From Carnegiea gigantea (taxonomy: Eukaryota; Streptophyta; Magnoliopsida; Caryophyllales; Cactaceae): 64,000 nucleotides of DNA. The stretch covers positions 310,001-374,000 of the forward strand of contig JAKOGI010000350.1 in assembly GCA_029747015.1 (NCBI GenBank), in the 5' to 3' direction. The first letter of the stretch is position 1, and each line of letters starts with the position of its first letter. The position numbers were made by a program, and so were the translations under genes. Positions 1-11,587 of this stretch are shown piece by piece. Below the pieces are notes generated by a model. The model made no database searches, was not told the origin of the DNA, and saw only the letters and a program-made list of their open reading frames with translations.

Positions 1-470
1 ACTTACGCTAGTACAGAAATAGGAGACGGAACAACAAAAAGCATGAGATGGAATACTTATACAAATAGTCTACCTTAGTACGTATCATACATTTCTTTAG
101 TAGTGTATATTAGTAATGATGCTAATATATGGACACCCCCTATTCTAAATGTCTAAATCTGTCACTACTTTCAAAGATGGAAGGATAGTTACTCGTGGGT
201 TGGACGGCCGAAGTGATGGATGAGATTGAACCTCCCTGAACAAAGAGTTCACGGATCCAATGTTAATGTTTGTTAAATTACAAGAAAATAGCATATAGTT
301 TTTTTTTCTCACACAAATTTATAAAGTATCACATAACACGACATAAACATACAAGCAATGCATCTTTCACAGCTCTTATTTACCAAAACCTGTCATATAC
401 ACATAATTAGCCCAATATATAACAACTAAATTTAAGCACACCCAAGTGTACATATCATTTGGCTGCATAT

Positions 471-1721
471 TTAGTTATTTACAGGGTAAAGAGTCTCAAA
501 GTACTCATAAGCATCATAAACACCATACCATAATCTCCTATCCTTTGGCTTTAGTCTTGAGTTACATATCTTCCATGACGTCTTTTTCTTACAATTGTAG
601 GCAATGATTTCACCAGGAATTGACAGTATTATCTTGACTACTTTCCCATTTCGCCCGCGAAGAACAGATAACACATGACACTGATACTTAAACCGAGGGT
701 TTTGGTAGTTGATCTCCTTGGTCATTTTGGGAAAATTGAATGCTAGAGCATCAAGCTCGATCTTAGATTTCAAGAACCAAGATGAATAGTCCTTCTCCAT
801 CTCGAACAGCTCGTAGTAATGCAACCCTTCCATGGTAAAAACACAGTATAGGCAGCCTTTTGACTGGCCGAAGTACTCACAACTATAGTGCTCCTTCCTA
901 GGAAGCTCTGGCATATGATTTATCTCCTCATTTTCGACATCAAAGTACAACCCTCTATGTGTTCTTTTAGTCCAGTGGACCGCCCTATTGCAATAGACAC
1001 CGCCCTTGAAGTCAATGTCGCGAGGGGCAAGAAAGTCGAGGGCTTTTGAGAGTCGCCAAAGTTTGGATTCAGATGAATAGACAACGATTTTGTGGCGATC
1101 CCTTGCAGTTTTTCTAACACAAATAACCTTGTAATGTGAGGAAGTTGTACCATCAAAGGCAAGGGTGTAACAAGGAGGGCTAGTAGCAGAAAAATTCAAC
1201 TCGAGCCCTTCTTCACTCACTATTTGATCAGGGCATCTAGGAAGAAGTTTTGATTTTTGGGTAGTAGGATTGAGGACATAAAGTTCTTGCCCATGAAACG
1301 ATACTATCTTATTTCGATAAAGTCCATATTGAGTTGTCGTTGTAGAAAAAAGCAATAACCCATTACATGACTGCAAAATCTTGACATTCCTGAAGTTAAA
1401 AAAAGGGCAAACCGGTGTATGATTTGCTTGATTCTGGTGAAGGAAGATGTACTCTATTTGATCTTCATCGTATTTATTTCGATCCTTAGGGACCAAGAAA
1501 AGGCCAGAGAGCAATGGAGGATGTAGGAGAGTGTACCTTCTCAGGAATTGGGGGCTCGAGATCAAGGAAAGCCATTGTTTCGACACCAACTTGAAGTTGG
1601 TGACCGGTTTTGCAGGCAAATGGAGGAGGATTTTGGTTAGTATGTCTTCGTTATGGCCGATTGTTTCAGCTGATGCTGTTGAGTTTTTCTGCATTGGACT
1701 AACAGAAATCGGTCGAGACAT
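471..1721 (-). CDS. F-box protein with F-box-associated (FBA) domain
   Basis: Single-exon 416-residue protein. An F-box lies at about residues 24-64: NEDILTKILLHLPAKPVTNF leads into LVSKQWLSLISSPQF, the usual LP...L..R/K.VSK.W..LI pattern. The rest resembles an FBA (beta-propeller-like) domain: SCNGLLL near residue 117, LNPTT, the HYKV motif, YSSESKLWR and VYCNRAVHW. Proteins of this family act as substrate adaptors of SCF (Skp1-Cullin-F-box) ubiquitin ligases; the F-box contacts the Skp1/ASK subunit and the FBA domain is thought to bind the target. The target is not predictable here. Length and lack of introns fit the large plant F-box/FBA family. It shares many FBA blocks with the paralogues at 9.9-14.7 kb, but unlike them keeps a full F-box. 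The start at 1721 is the first ATG of the frame and leaves about 23 residues before the F-box. Confidence 0.88.
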   Translation of the reverse strand: MSRPISVSPMQKNSTASAETIGHNEDILTKILLHLPAKPVTNFKLVSKQWLSLISSPQFLRRYTLLHPPLLSGLFLVPKDRNKYDEDQIEYIFLHQNQANHTPVCPFFNFRNVKILQSCNGLLLFSTTTTQYGLYRNKIVSFHGQELYVLNPTTQKSKLLPRCPDQIVSEEGLELNFSATSPPCYTLAFDGTTSSHYKVICVRKTARDRHKIVVYSSESKLWRLSKALDFLAPRDIDFKGGVYCNRAVHWTKRTHRGLYFDVENEEINHMPELPRKEHYSCEYFGQSKGCLYCVFTMEGLHYYELFEMEKDYSSWFLKSKIELDALAFNFPKMTKEINYQNPRFKYQCHVLSVLRGRNGKVVKIILSIPGEIIAYNCKKKTSWKICNSRLKPKDRRLWYGVYDAYEYFETLYPVNN

Positions 1722-4700
1722 TTTTCAACGGTTGTCGAATGCTTTCTCCCCTGCTGTTTGGCCGTGGAAATTCTGTTTTTAAGGAGGGAAAAGAAGAAAC
1801 CTCCCATAAAAGATGAAGACTTTGTCCTCGAGGATTATCTCCAAGGTCAATAAGTATTATTGAATGTATATGTGACTAATTATTCATTTCTTAATTGGTC
1901 TAATTCAAAATCAAACTGTACTTAACCAAAAAATAATCTCATTTTCCTTGACTGGCCTAGTTAGGATAATGACAACTAGTGTCAAAAATATTGCAAATAG
2001 CAATATGAAATTATGCAGGGACTTTTCCTTGGATGTTGAAAAGCAATTGAAAAATTAGATAAGTTTAGACTTGGACCGGACCACTAAGCAAATTGAATTG
2101 ATCAAATTAGTAGAATTGGATCAAGCTGACCCAATATCGTGGAACTCGATATGGTCCGCTAGGTTAATGAATTGGCTAGTTACACTGAAATCGTCTTGTG
2201 CCTAGGGTTAGGATCAGTTTGCTTGTTTCGCTGCCAATGCTTCAAGTTGGCCATTCATTTTGTTCAGCTTAAAATTGTCAGTTTTTTTACTAGACCTAGC
2301 AAACTGACTCGAAACTAAGTCTGAAGCGAATGACCTGGACTTATACCTAATCCGACATTCGAAATAGCCTCATGAAGCAGGCCAAAATCTGAATTGACTC
2401 GAACTGAACCATACCTGACCTAAAATGTCCGATAAACTTGCTTATTTTCGAACGACAAGCCTATTGGACCAAAAAGTCGGTTGATCCGAACCGAAAGTCA
2501 CCTGAGCCAAACTAAACCGGCCCCAAATGCTGTTGGACCTGAAACATGACCCGAGCTGAAATTAACCCGACCCTTACTCAAACCGAATGATCCGCTTGCT
2601 ATGTATGATGAACAATGAACCCTTCACCTCCACACGCCCTCCCCCAAAGTTTATCTCACATCCTATTTTTATGGACCAAAAGTGCGAACAAGGATTTTGT
2701 AGCTTCCTCTAACTAAGTAATTTATCTTTTATCGTCTATCTGCATCTTCATTTCTGCATGTATTCCGTCAGTTACTTATGTGTGATGGGAAGATGCTTGT
2801 TATAGACTAATTAACTATAGCCCACTGGATCACTACTCGACATTTCATCCTAACCAGTCGGGTTCAATCTCAGATGACAACAACTTTCTTGTGAGCGAGT
2901 CACTAGATGTCTATACAGGCCTCTTGACCTAATATTTTCCCATGATCATCCAAACCCTTACCTTATAGCTAGGTCCAAAAGAGGGTACTCCATACTGCTG
3001 CACATCCTATCAGACCGATCTTTTGGGAAGAGAGTAATGGCCTCGTGACATGTGTTAAGATTACAGATTTAGAGGCGGCAAAATGGTCCCAACACTTAGT
3101 AGCATTCTTCGAAGAATCAAAACTTGTTTCTTTGCTATGCATGCCAACTGAATTGGTTTCCCTTTTCCTTGCCGTGCTTTGTCATGTAGGGGCCTTCCCC
3201 TTCCCTCTTTTTTTAGGCTATTCACCCACTGAATTCCTCTGAGATAAGGATCCAATAAGTGCCCAATACTTACCTTTGTTTTAAAAAAAGAAGAAAAAAC
3301 CATTGCAGCTATGCATTACACAAAGCAATCAAGCATCTCCATAACTTTTAGAATAATGGAAATCAAAATGGACTCAATTCAAATGATGAACACTTACCCA
3401 TTAAGGGCATAGAAGAATGCCAAAAATTGAGCCCTTGATTCCAACCATACGTCGATTGATCTGTTACGCTTTTCAAGAGCTATGAAGCAAAAATGCATAG
3501 GTGAAGTTTGAGCCTATGGAAGCCCAGCACCAAGCTAGAGCAACATTGATGAATTTCAAGATCAAAGGAATGAGCAAATTTGATAGATGCAACATTTTCC
3601 TTCCTTTTTTTCCTTCAAATTTTTGAGGGGTTCTAATATTTCAGAATCTGAGACAGGAGAAAAAGAATAGGACAAACCCTGTTGTCTTCCCTAACTCTTC
3701 CATGATATTCACATAAAACTAAGTGTATTTTAAAGTGGAGAAAGTAGAATCTCATAGTTATGAAAAGATAGCCATGGGAAAGTTGATGAAAAAAGTGATG
3801 GCAATGGACTAACATTCCGTTGCACTCTGCAATGCACAACTTCATCTTCGTAATGAATGTGTCTTCTTGTCACTTCATGTTGTATAAAGTGCATACGTGC
3901 ATAATAAGTCATTTTTAAGATAAACGCCCCCCCCCCCCCCCCCAAAAAAAACATGTGCTTTATTAAGTGTTCGTGAGGAGGTGATCAAAGAAGTAGTTGG
4001 CTCCGCTGGCCATTGATCAACTTCTATCAAGCCGGCTTGTCCATTAGCGTAATAGCTACTGTTGGCGACAAGAAGAAAGTAGAGTTGGATCAAGCCAAGT
4101 TATTCAGGGCGTAAATCTTAGTTCAAGTTGGGCCTTTGAAGACGATTCACATGAAGTCATGATCATAGGAGCTCAACTAGCAAAACATCTAGCCGCGCCC
4201 TATTATGCCCTACTACCCTCCCCCAAAAAACAAATGTTGGCTTGGCTAAAAAGGAGAAATAGAAATGGAAATGCAAAACAAAGGTTAAATGACCAACTAA
4301 GTCATCATTCACAACTTAAATCATTCTTCCCCTGTCTGACTAGAAAGAAAGAATCAAGGCAAAAATATAAAACAAAGGTTAAACGATTAACTTAACTGAT
4401 CATAATAAATCATCGGGTACGTTAAACAAGGGGTGACTGGTTAGTTTGTACGCTTATTAGCACTTAATTGAACAAGTTTTTCATATTGTGCTCCATAAGC
4501 ATGCTTTCCCATTAAGATTATTTGACCTTGTTGATGTTGCTTTCACTAGCTACCTCAATGCAATTTTGTAAGAAACTATATGTTATATGATGCATTGTTA
4601 GGACGTTTACATTTCATACAGTCATGCCATCAAAGTCCACCAATTAGTGTCGTGTTATCTTGGGTCTTGTCAATCAATATTAAAGACTATTTTTCGGATT

Positions 4701-5970
4701 ACATCATATATAATTGTTTCGGCTTTTTCTCTGGATAATGTAAATTTTTTCGGGGGTAATATTGTCTTTTTTTTTTTCCTGGATCGGATGAACCATCATT
4801 TACATCCATCACCTGCTTTCATCCAATCTATTCATCCTCGAAAATTCAATCCAATCCATCTCTCCACTATTCACGGGTGAAAACGGGTAGTTCGGATTGT
4901 AAACGCGTGGCGAAAATTTATGTGTAATATACTAACAAATTTATAAGAAAAAATAAGGTTTATCTTTTGAAAAGTTTAAAAAAGATATTTTAGTTACAAG
5001 AAATGAATAAGTAGCGTATTTATCATATGAATTTGAGGTAACGATATAAACGTCAAAAAAGGGGGTAAAATTTAAACGATAGAAGTAAAACGTAAATCAA
5101 TTACAAATAGAAGATAAATAAGTGGTGATGGATCAGGCGATGGGTTGAGTGGAGCATTACCCGGGTCCAACTCAGTCCATCAAACCATCATCCATCATCC
5201 ATCATACATCTATCAATTATCTATATATTTTGAATTTTCACTTGCTTTTTAAAATTGAATAGAGTAGGTATTCATAGAATACGGGTGAAATTACCACCCC
5301 GCCCTGCTGCTTTTTTTCCACTTCTTAGTTGAAAATTTCTGGCTTAATTTTGTAGATAGGGCATAATGCACGTTTGGATTGATGACCTCATTGCTAAGAT
5401 CACACGCGTAGACAAATATCCAATGGGAAGCCACTAGGCTCACTACAAGTCATGGACTCATTTATTTCTGTTTTAAAATACGAAACCTAATTTCAGGTCT
5501 TTAATTATTAATTTAAAATTTTTACTTGAATTGATTTTTAAATATACTATCAGAGTTTTTTTGAATAAAAGGTCTTAGATTCGAATATTATCAGTCCTCA
5601 TATTTTGCGTAAAATAAAATCAATCTTACAACATCCACGCTTTAAATTTGAAGAACATTCATATGAGGGACATGTTAGAATATAAAACGTACTCCTAACC
5701 CTTCAATGACCAGTGTTATTGATTCAAGTGACTCCCGATTTCTGTTTCCTATATTTTAACTTTTCGCTTGTTCAGAATTAGTGAAGTGTTTGGATAAGCT
5801 GGTTATTTGTTTATGTAAATTCCATATCTCATGAAGAAGTATTGTACAATCCCTCATGTGCTGGGGCAGATCCATGCTATTAAAAACGGTGTCTCCTACA
5901 ACTGTTAGCTGAAACAACTTCTGAAGATTACATAATAAATCCTCAAAAAATCTTAAAATTGTCTAAAGAG
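1722..5970. other. Intergenic, degenerate repeats, no gene recognised
   Basis: No convincing gene. From about 2,030 to 2,620 the sequence is rich in short CCGAACC/GACCCGA-type motifs that recur at about 13.13-13.44, 50.9-51.1 and 52.2-52.5 kb, so this is a dispersed repeat of unknown class. A 17-nt poly-C run sits near 3,927. Around 4.75-5.3 kb there are inverted fragments of a GGATGG/CCATCC-rich repeat. Short open frames here lack family features or composition that would support coding. Confidence 0.5.
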
Positions 5971-5979
5971 GCATCCAAA

Positions 5980-6345
5980 AAAATCTTTTGGCACTTATAA
6001 AATTTATGAAAATTAAAAAATGAACATCCTTAGACAAACTTCTAATCCGCCACCACTATAAATTTATGAAAATTTATGAAATTGTTCCGTATGTGGGATA
6101 ACACCACTATCATATTCTTTGAATTTTTTTTACCAATGTGGGACAATACTTACTATCATTCATACTCCAACACGCCCTCACGTGTGAGCTATTAACAAGG
6201 CCCAACATGTGCATGCAATTTTAATCAAACGGGACGGTGGTAAATCAAGATCGAGCAACCTGCTCTAATACCATGCTCAAAAACCAACTCAACCAAAAGT
6301 TTAAGCTGATGGTTACAGGTTCAGGAATAAATTTATACTCTAACA
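5980..6345 (-). mobile_element. TRIM remnant with 72-bp LTR and iMet-type PBS
   Basis: Read on the minus strand, 6345 to 6274 is a short LTR (TGTTAGAGTATAAAT ... TTTTTGAGCA). It is followed directly by a primer-binding site TGGTATTAGAGCA (6273 to 6261), which matches the 3' end of plant initiator-Met tRNA with one change. The internal part contains TCCCACATTGG and the CACGTGTGAGGGCGTG-like purine-rich segment usual in this TRIM type. The second LTR is not clear. The same LTR appears at 26.44, 31.39 and, as a complete element, 54.27 kb. Confidence 0.6.
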
Positions 6346-6639
6346 GTTTCGAAGTTGTTATGGTACAAATGTCCCCAAGTGAAAAAGCTCCCAGAAAAAT
6401 GAAGAAAAAACTAGATAACAAAATTTACAAAGTAATGTAATATGCTTATATCACAAAACATGACCTAATCCAAATTGAAATGGTATCATTTAGAAGGGAA
6501 AAAAAGAGGCCTGCATAGAAAAACAGAGTACTGTATTTCAACATATCATATACATCACAAATAACTCCATGGAAACAGGATGATCAAAACAGAAAAGACA
6601 AAGTCTTACACTATAATAAGAAAATTCACATGATAATTA

Positions 6640-7154
6640 ACAATATATGATGATTCAATTCAGTATATTCATGGCATCATCATGGATTCATCGTATCCTA
6701 AAGCAGGCAGGCATCTTCTTATTCATGCCAACTAAGTTGAAGATAAGAAAGAATGAATATGTACTCAACTCAGCTGCCATGGATGACAATTGCATAGGTG
6801 TAGGTGGACCTCGTGGCAACATAGTAGCACCCCATGGCAATATAATACACTCTGAAAAACAGGGCTACCATATTTGACAGATGAAACACACTGAACATTT
6901 TCCTTGATGAATTGATGATGATGATGATAATGATGGTGATCAAGGAATTAGAGAGGGGAAAGAAGGGTTTAGATTTGTACCTGATCTGAGAAAGAGGGTT
7001 GTAGTTAGAACTTGGTTTCAGGCATTGAGCAATGATTTCTGCTTTCTGGGGTGTATGATGGCAAAACCCAGAAAAATTTAAGGGTCAAATCGACACCTTT
7101 TACTTCTTCAATTCCCCTCTCTTTTACCATCTTACTCAGATATGTTTATATAGA
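6640..7154 (-). promoter_or_regulatory. Possible minus-strand promoter and 5' leader of an unidentified transcript
   Basis: On the minus strand a good TATA box (CTATATAAACA, 7154-7143) is followed about 180 nt later by a splice-donor-like CAG/GTACAA (about 6985) and a CAT/GAT microsatellite. No conserved protein could be read downstream. It may be a small gene, a non-coding transcript or chance. Confidence 0.2.
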
Positions 7155-7306
7155 GGAACAAGGAATATTCTCTTTTATGTTTGAGCAAGCAAGTGTGAAA
7201 ACCATTTGCTTCATTTTGACTTTGCATAACCTAATTATGCTCATTTTAGGGTTTTAATATTTTTAGGATACATAAATTCTCGGACGAGATTAGTTTGTGT
7301 ATCAGC

Positions 7307-7659
7307 TAGGGTTGATTCTTTTCATTGGTAAATATGGGCTGGTAAATGAGTGAAATTGATAAAGATTGATAGAAGTTGATAGAAGTTGGTATTTTTTTGG
7401 AATGATTGGTAGGAATTGGCCAATATTAGGAAAGATTGGAAGGAGTTAGTAGAAGTTGTAGAAATTGAAATCCGTTGATAAGAACTATAAATGAGTGGGA
7501 GAGTTTCTTTATAAAAAATTTTGGAAGAAATTGATAAGAGTTGGTAAAAGTTAGTCAAAATTGGTTTAAGTTGAAAAGGATTGAAAATTTTTTTGTTAGT
7601 GCTGGTAAAAGTTGGTTGAAATTGATAAAAATAGATTTATCAATGAAAAGAACAGGTCC
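7307..7659. mobile_element. MITE-like element, same family as 55.5 kb
   Basis: The ends form an imperfect inverted repeat: the left end reads GATTCTTTTCATTGGTAAAT, and the right end, reverse-complemented, reads GGACCTGTTCTTTTCATTG. The interior is a monotonous GTTGATAGAAGTTGG-type purine-rich repeat. An element with the same terminus and internal style is at about 55,514-55,904. It has no coding capacity. No clear target-site duplication was found, so the superfamily is not assigned. Confidence 0.5.
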
Positions 7660-8224
7660 TTATTGTGAAATGAATTTTTTAAAGGTTTTGCGGTGACTAG
7701 TAATATGTTCTAGAGTGATTTTTTAATTGACGGGTAACCAATAGACTTGTTCATCTAGCAATAACTTTGATCACAATCATTCCTAAGTATGTTGTTAGTC
7801 ATCCTAGTTATTAGTAAAAGTCACCATAAATATTCATCTCATAATATATCTTATGTAAGATGGTTTTACTCCATTACTGAAGACTTCACGTCATAATATT
7901 GATCAATTTGGGCTTGTTGAATTTATCATACTTACAATGTCTTCAAATGAAATTTTCGAAGTACAAAAATATCACAATATATCTATATTTTTGCCTACTT
8001 TTTCTTTGGGGATGGGGGTTGATGGACATGTAGCAAAGCAATAAAAGTATTGTAGGATCTGAGTTCAGGAATAAGAAGATGACAAAAGACGTGAGACAGG
8101 CTAAAGCTAACTCAATAACCTCCCGATATTTAGTAATATGTCTAAAACTTAAAAGTGAAAATTAATATAAATTAGTTCAAGTACTCTAACCCTTATGTCT
8201 TTAAGATGATTTCAGATTCAACTT

Positions 8225-8229
<5 letters not shown>

Positions 8230-8286
<57 letters not shown>
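8230..8286. repeat. (TA)n microsatellite
   Basis: Uninterrupted TA dinucleotide run of about 57 bp. Confidence 0.95.
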
Positions 8287-8289
<3 letters not shown>

Positions 8290-8735
8290 TAAAACTTTGT
8301 CTCTTGTTTTGGGGTTGGGGGGGACCCGATGCCTTTTAATTAAATTGATGATAAAAAAATTCTTAAAAACTGTTAAAAAATCAACGCAACCAAAAGCTTA
8401 GGTTGAGTAAGAAAATTTTTGCATTGCGTGGGATAAATATGCCTTCCTTGGTTGTTGAGGCAGTTGATACGTGGGGAAGAGGCAATTGACACTACTTGTT
8501 AGTCTGCCATAATTTAATTCATTGTTCTAGAAAACTTGTACTTGATATTGATTCACTTCTCACTGGTTAGTGCTACGAGTAAGAAAATTTTAACCTACCA
8601 ATTGAGTATTTTGCCTTCACTATTTGGGGTCACTTTTCCTAGTTAGGAAGGTGATAGTAACGTAAAACAGTGTAAATTTAGTAATGGCTATTAGTTAATC
8701 TATCATAATTATTTTGAATCAAAACCCGGGTTTCA

Positions 8736-8737
<2 letters not shown>

Positions 8738-8789
<52 letters not shown>
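8738..8789. repeat. (TA)n microsatellite
   Basis: Second uninterrupted TA run of about 52 bp, roughly 450 bp from the first. The intervening and following sequence to 9.9 kb shows no gene that I recognise. Confidence 0.95.
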
Positions 8790-8793
<4 letters not shown>

Positions 8794-9908
8794 CGACTAA
8801 ATGTGTACAACCTTATTTCTATAACGTATTACTAAAATTATTTCGAGAGACTTAAGATTTATTCTAAAGAACATTCATAATCTTGGCGGAGCAGCCAGAG
8901 CTAAGAAAAACGGTAACGGACAATTTAGTGAGACTGTGAGACATTTCATTTTATTAGTTTACTCTAATCTAAAATAAAAGATCTTAATTCAGAGTTTAAT
9001 TAACGAAATCTTCTACTCTTTTCGTACATACGTATGGAAGATTTAGGTGTGTGTACATCCTTTAGCTTAAATCAATGTGAAATGACAAAAATCTGAGATG
9101 CCTTCAGTCCTCAAGGGGCAAAAACAAGTAAAAACATAAAAACAGTGTAGTGAACAAACCAAAAAATCAAAAGAAATTATTAGTTAATTAATGGCAAGAA
9201 TTAGTCAATTCATCCTTATCTAATGACAATACTTAAACATATAATACTTCAAGATGCCAGGATTAACCCATACTGAAACTATTATTTATTGCAATAAGAT
9301 GAGTGCAAGAAAGGATTAGGGGTTAGCTATAGAAACGAGTTGAAACGTGCTACCAAATACTTAATTGGTTGAAAGCTGAACAGAGACAAATGAAAGCTGC
9401 TTTGATGATTCAAGTTAAAGGATTTAAATATGGGTATTCTAGGTACATAGATATTTTAAATTGAGACAATTTACAATGATCTTTCTTACTTTGACATTTG
9501 AAAATGGACCAATATGAAACGAGCTAGCTAAGCCTAGGGCTCGTTGACAAAAGAACCCCAAAAAAAAAAAAAAAAAAATCGGCTGAGCTAGTACGGTCCA
9601 ACAACTAGAGTTTATTTGTAACATCCCTGGTCTGTTAGACGATCCATTGACTAACAACCTAGTCTCTAAGTTCGAGCCCAAAACTAACTCTTTACAATAT
9701 GCTGTCTAAGTTGAAAAGGGAAAGTGTTTGTCCTTGTAATAGATCTACCATACACTTCATAGTTATTTCACGCTTCCTAAATGTTTCGATGTTGGACAAG
9801 GGTTGTTACATTCTTCCCAAATGAATAAAGCACATATTCACCCACATCTTGTGAGTGAAATACAAAAGCTCAGAACAAAGTTAAGCATTGTTTAAGGTTC
9901 CAAAATGA

Positions 9909-10860
9909 TCAAAGATCACAGCATTGGTAGCAAGAATAAATCCTATACTCCACTGCTCGAACATCCAGTCCAGCCCTTGGATCATACAACTTTCTTGCAC
10001 ATTTCTTCCCTTTATTGTAAGGCATGACTTCACTAGGAATGGAGAGCACAACCTCCACACCTTCCTTAGCCCAATGGTGGGATATGAACAAGACATCACA
10101 CTCGTAACTTGAGAAGCAAGGATGCGAGTCATTTGACCTACAAGCCATAATTGGAGAATCTATTGATAAACCCTTCATATTGATCTTGGTCTTCAAAATC
10201 CAGCTGGTACACTCTTCCTTCATCTTGAACACCTCCAAGTAAGGCAAGTCGGAGAATGCAAGAACATAGTATAGACTGTCCTGAGAGTCCCCAAAGTACT
10301 TGCATCTAGCAAAGGAAAGCCCTTCCTTGCTTGGAGGCTTAGGCATTTCTCTTAGTTCCTCCTCCTCCACAAGGAAGTATAGACCTTTTGCTGCCCGTCT
10401 CATCCAATGGAACCTCCCCCCCCCCCCCCCCCGAAATAGACAGCATCACTGAAGTCCAAGTCAGGCGCGGCTTCAAAGGGCCTACTCTACTGAGTCTGAG
10501 TCATTTAATGGAACATACTGGACTTGGGGTTCTCCAATTGCATGTTTTGGGATCAAAGTAAGCTTATGAAACCAAGGGATGACCATCAAGACTCAAGAGA
10601 GCCAAAAGACAAGAAGCTGTTAAGAAAAATCATCAGAAGACATGGAGGGTAAAAAGAGCTCAATCAAATGACAACCAAAATCAGTAACCAAGTCAGGCAA
10701 AGAAAAATAGAGCCAAGCTACTTGCTCTTCATCATCGTCGAAGTCAAAGTCTGATATGTCAGCTGATAAGTCATCCAGATCATCATCTGATGCGTCATCA
10801 AGATTGTCAGCTGACTGTAAGATAACTCTGCCTCCATTTTTCTTCCCCCACAATGAGATT
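9909..10860 (-). pseudogene. Broken F-box/FBA-like paralogue (copy A)
   Basis: Collinear with the intact paralogue at 11588-12847 but disrupted. The N-terminal part (10853 to 10620) has the same acidic leader and FSLPDLVTDF segment, then meets a stop just after SSDDFS where a small indel changes the frame. The middle is missing: sequence matching about 12,165-12,465 of the intact copy is absent. The C-terminal half is open from 10403 to 9909 (FBA blocks such as CKYFGDSQDSLYYVLAFSD and ECDVLFISHHW). A poly-C tract near 10,418 interrupts the join. It shares the start-proximal flank with the other two copies. Most likely a non-functional duplicate; a truncated C-terminal product cannot be excluded. 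Confidence 0.8.
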
Positions 10861-11092
10861 TTGCCTTGGTTGTCTTGAAAATTATCAAATCAAGAAGATC
10901 CAGAGTCAAAATAGAAATAGAACGTACAAATTAACCAAATGGCTTCAGACGTGGACCAGAATCAGCTCTACATTGTTATGTAGACCAGAATCGAACTCAA
11001 AGTAGATCACACCCAAATATTTTATCACCTTGATTGAATTGTCTATAGAACATCATTCAAAACCCACCTCAAAACAAGCTTTATTTACAGTT

Positions 11093-11222
11093 GTCGGAAG
11101 CCCCCAATCAAGGAACTCCCTCCAAAAATTAACGTATGCCACTTAATGCAACGAACACACGGCATTCTTTAGTAAAAGGCGAAAGAATAGTTCGCTTTGC
11201 GCTCACTGCATGGCTGCGTGAG
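11093..11222 (-). ncRNA. U5 spliceosomal snRNA, array copy 1
   Basis: Minus-strand RNA. The 5' stem begins CTCACGCAGCCATGCAGTGA. Loop I is CGCCTTTTACT, closed by ATTCTTT/AAAGAAT (plus 11163-11187). The 3' stem arm is followed by the Sm site AATTTTTGG and a 3' hairpin that ends GGGGGCTTCC. U5 RNA is the scaffold of the U5 snRNP, and its loop I holds exon ends during splicing. Promoter on the minus strand: TATA (TTATAAAT, 11253-11246) and USE GTCCCACATTG (11301-11291). The USE-TATA gap is 37 nt against about 30 in the other copies, so transcription could be weakened. It lies between F-box-like copies A and B. Confidence 0.95.
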
Positions 11223-11587
11223 TTTGACAGTTGGTATTCAAAGAAATTTATAAGCAACAAGATTTGTTGCTTGTTGGTTGTGTTGTTATCCAATGTGGGA
11301 CTCACAGAAGGCCTCAAAGGGAGCTTTGATCTCCTCCTCTCAACCTCAACTCACCCTGTTTTTATTTTGAGATAACAAATCACCATCAATTTAGATATGA
11401 CAAACTGGTTGCGTGAATTCTATTTAGACTAGGATAAATAAATTTGGCTTACTTCAGCAAAGATTGATGGAGTATTGGTCCAATTTACATGCATGCTAGA
11501 AACAATGAATAGAAAACATACTGACCCACATGCTATTGCTGAAATATGAAGTAAAGTATACAATGAGCATTGTTTAGGTCCCAATGA

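Noticed and set aside
11130..11225. Recurrent hairpin taken as a clustered microRNA precursor on the plus strand
   Set aside because: The reverse complement matches U5 snRNA in loop I, Sm site and 3' hairpin, and promoters lie on the minus strand. The stem has bulges unlike a plant miRNA duplex.
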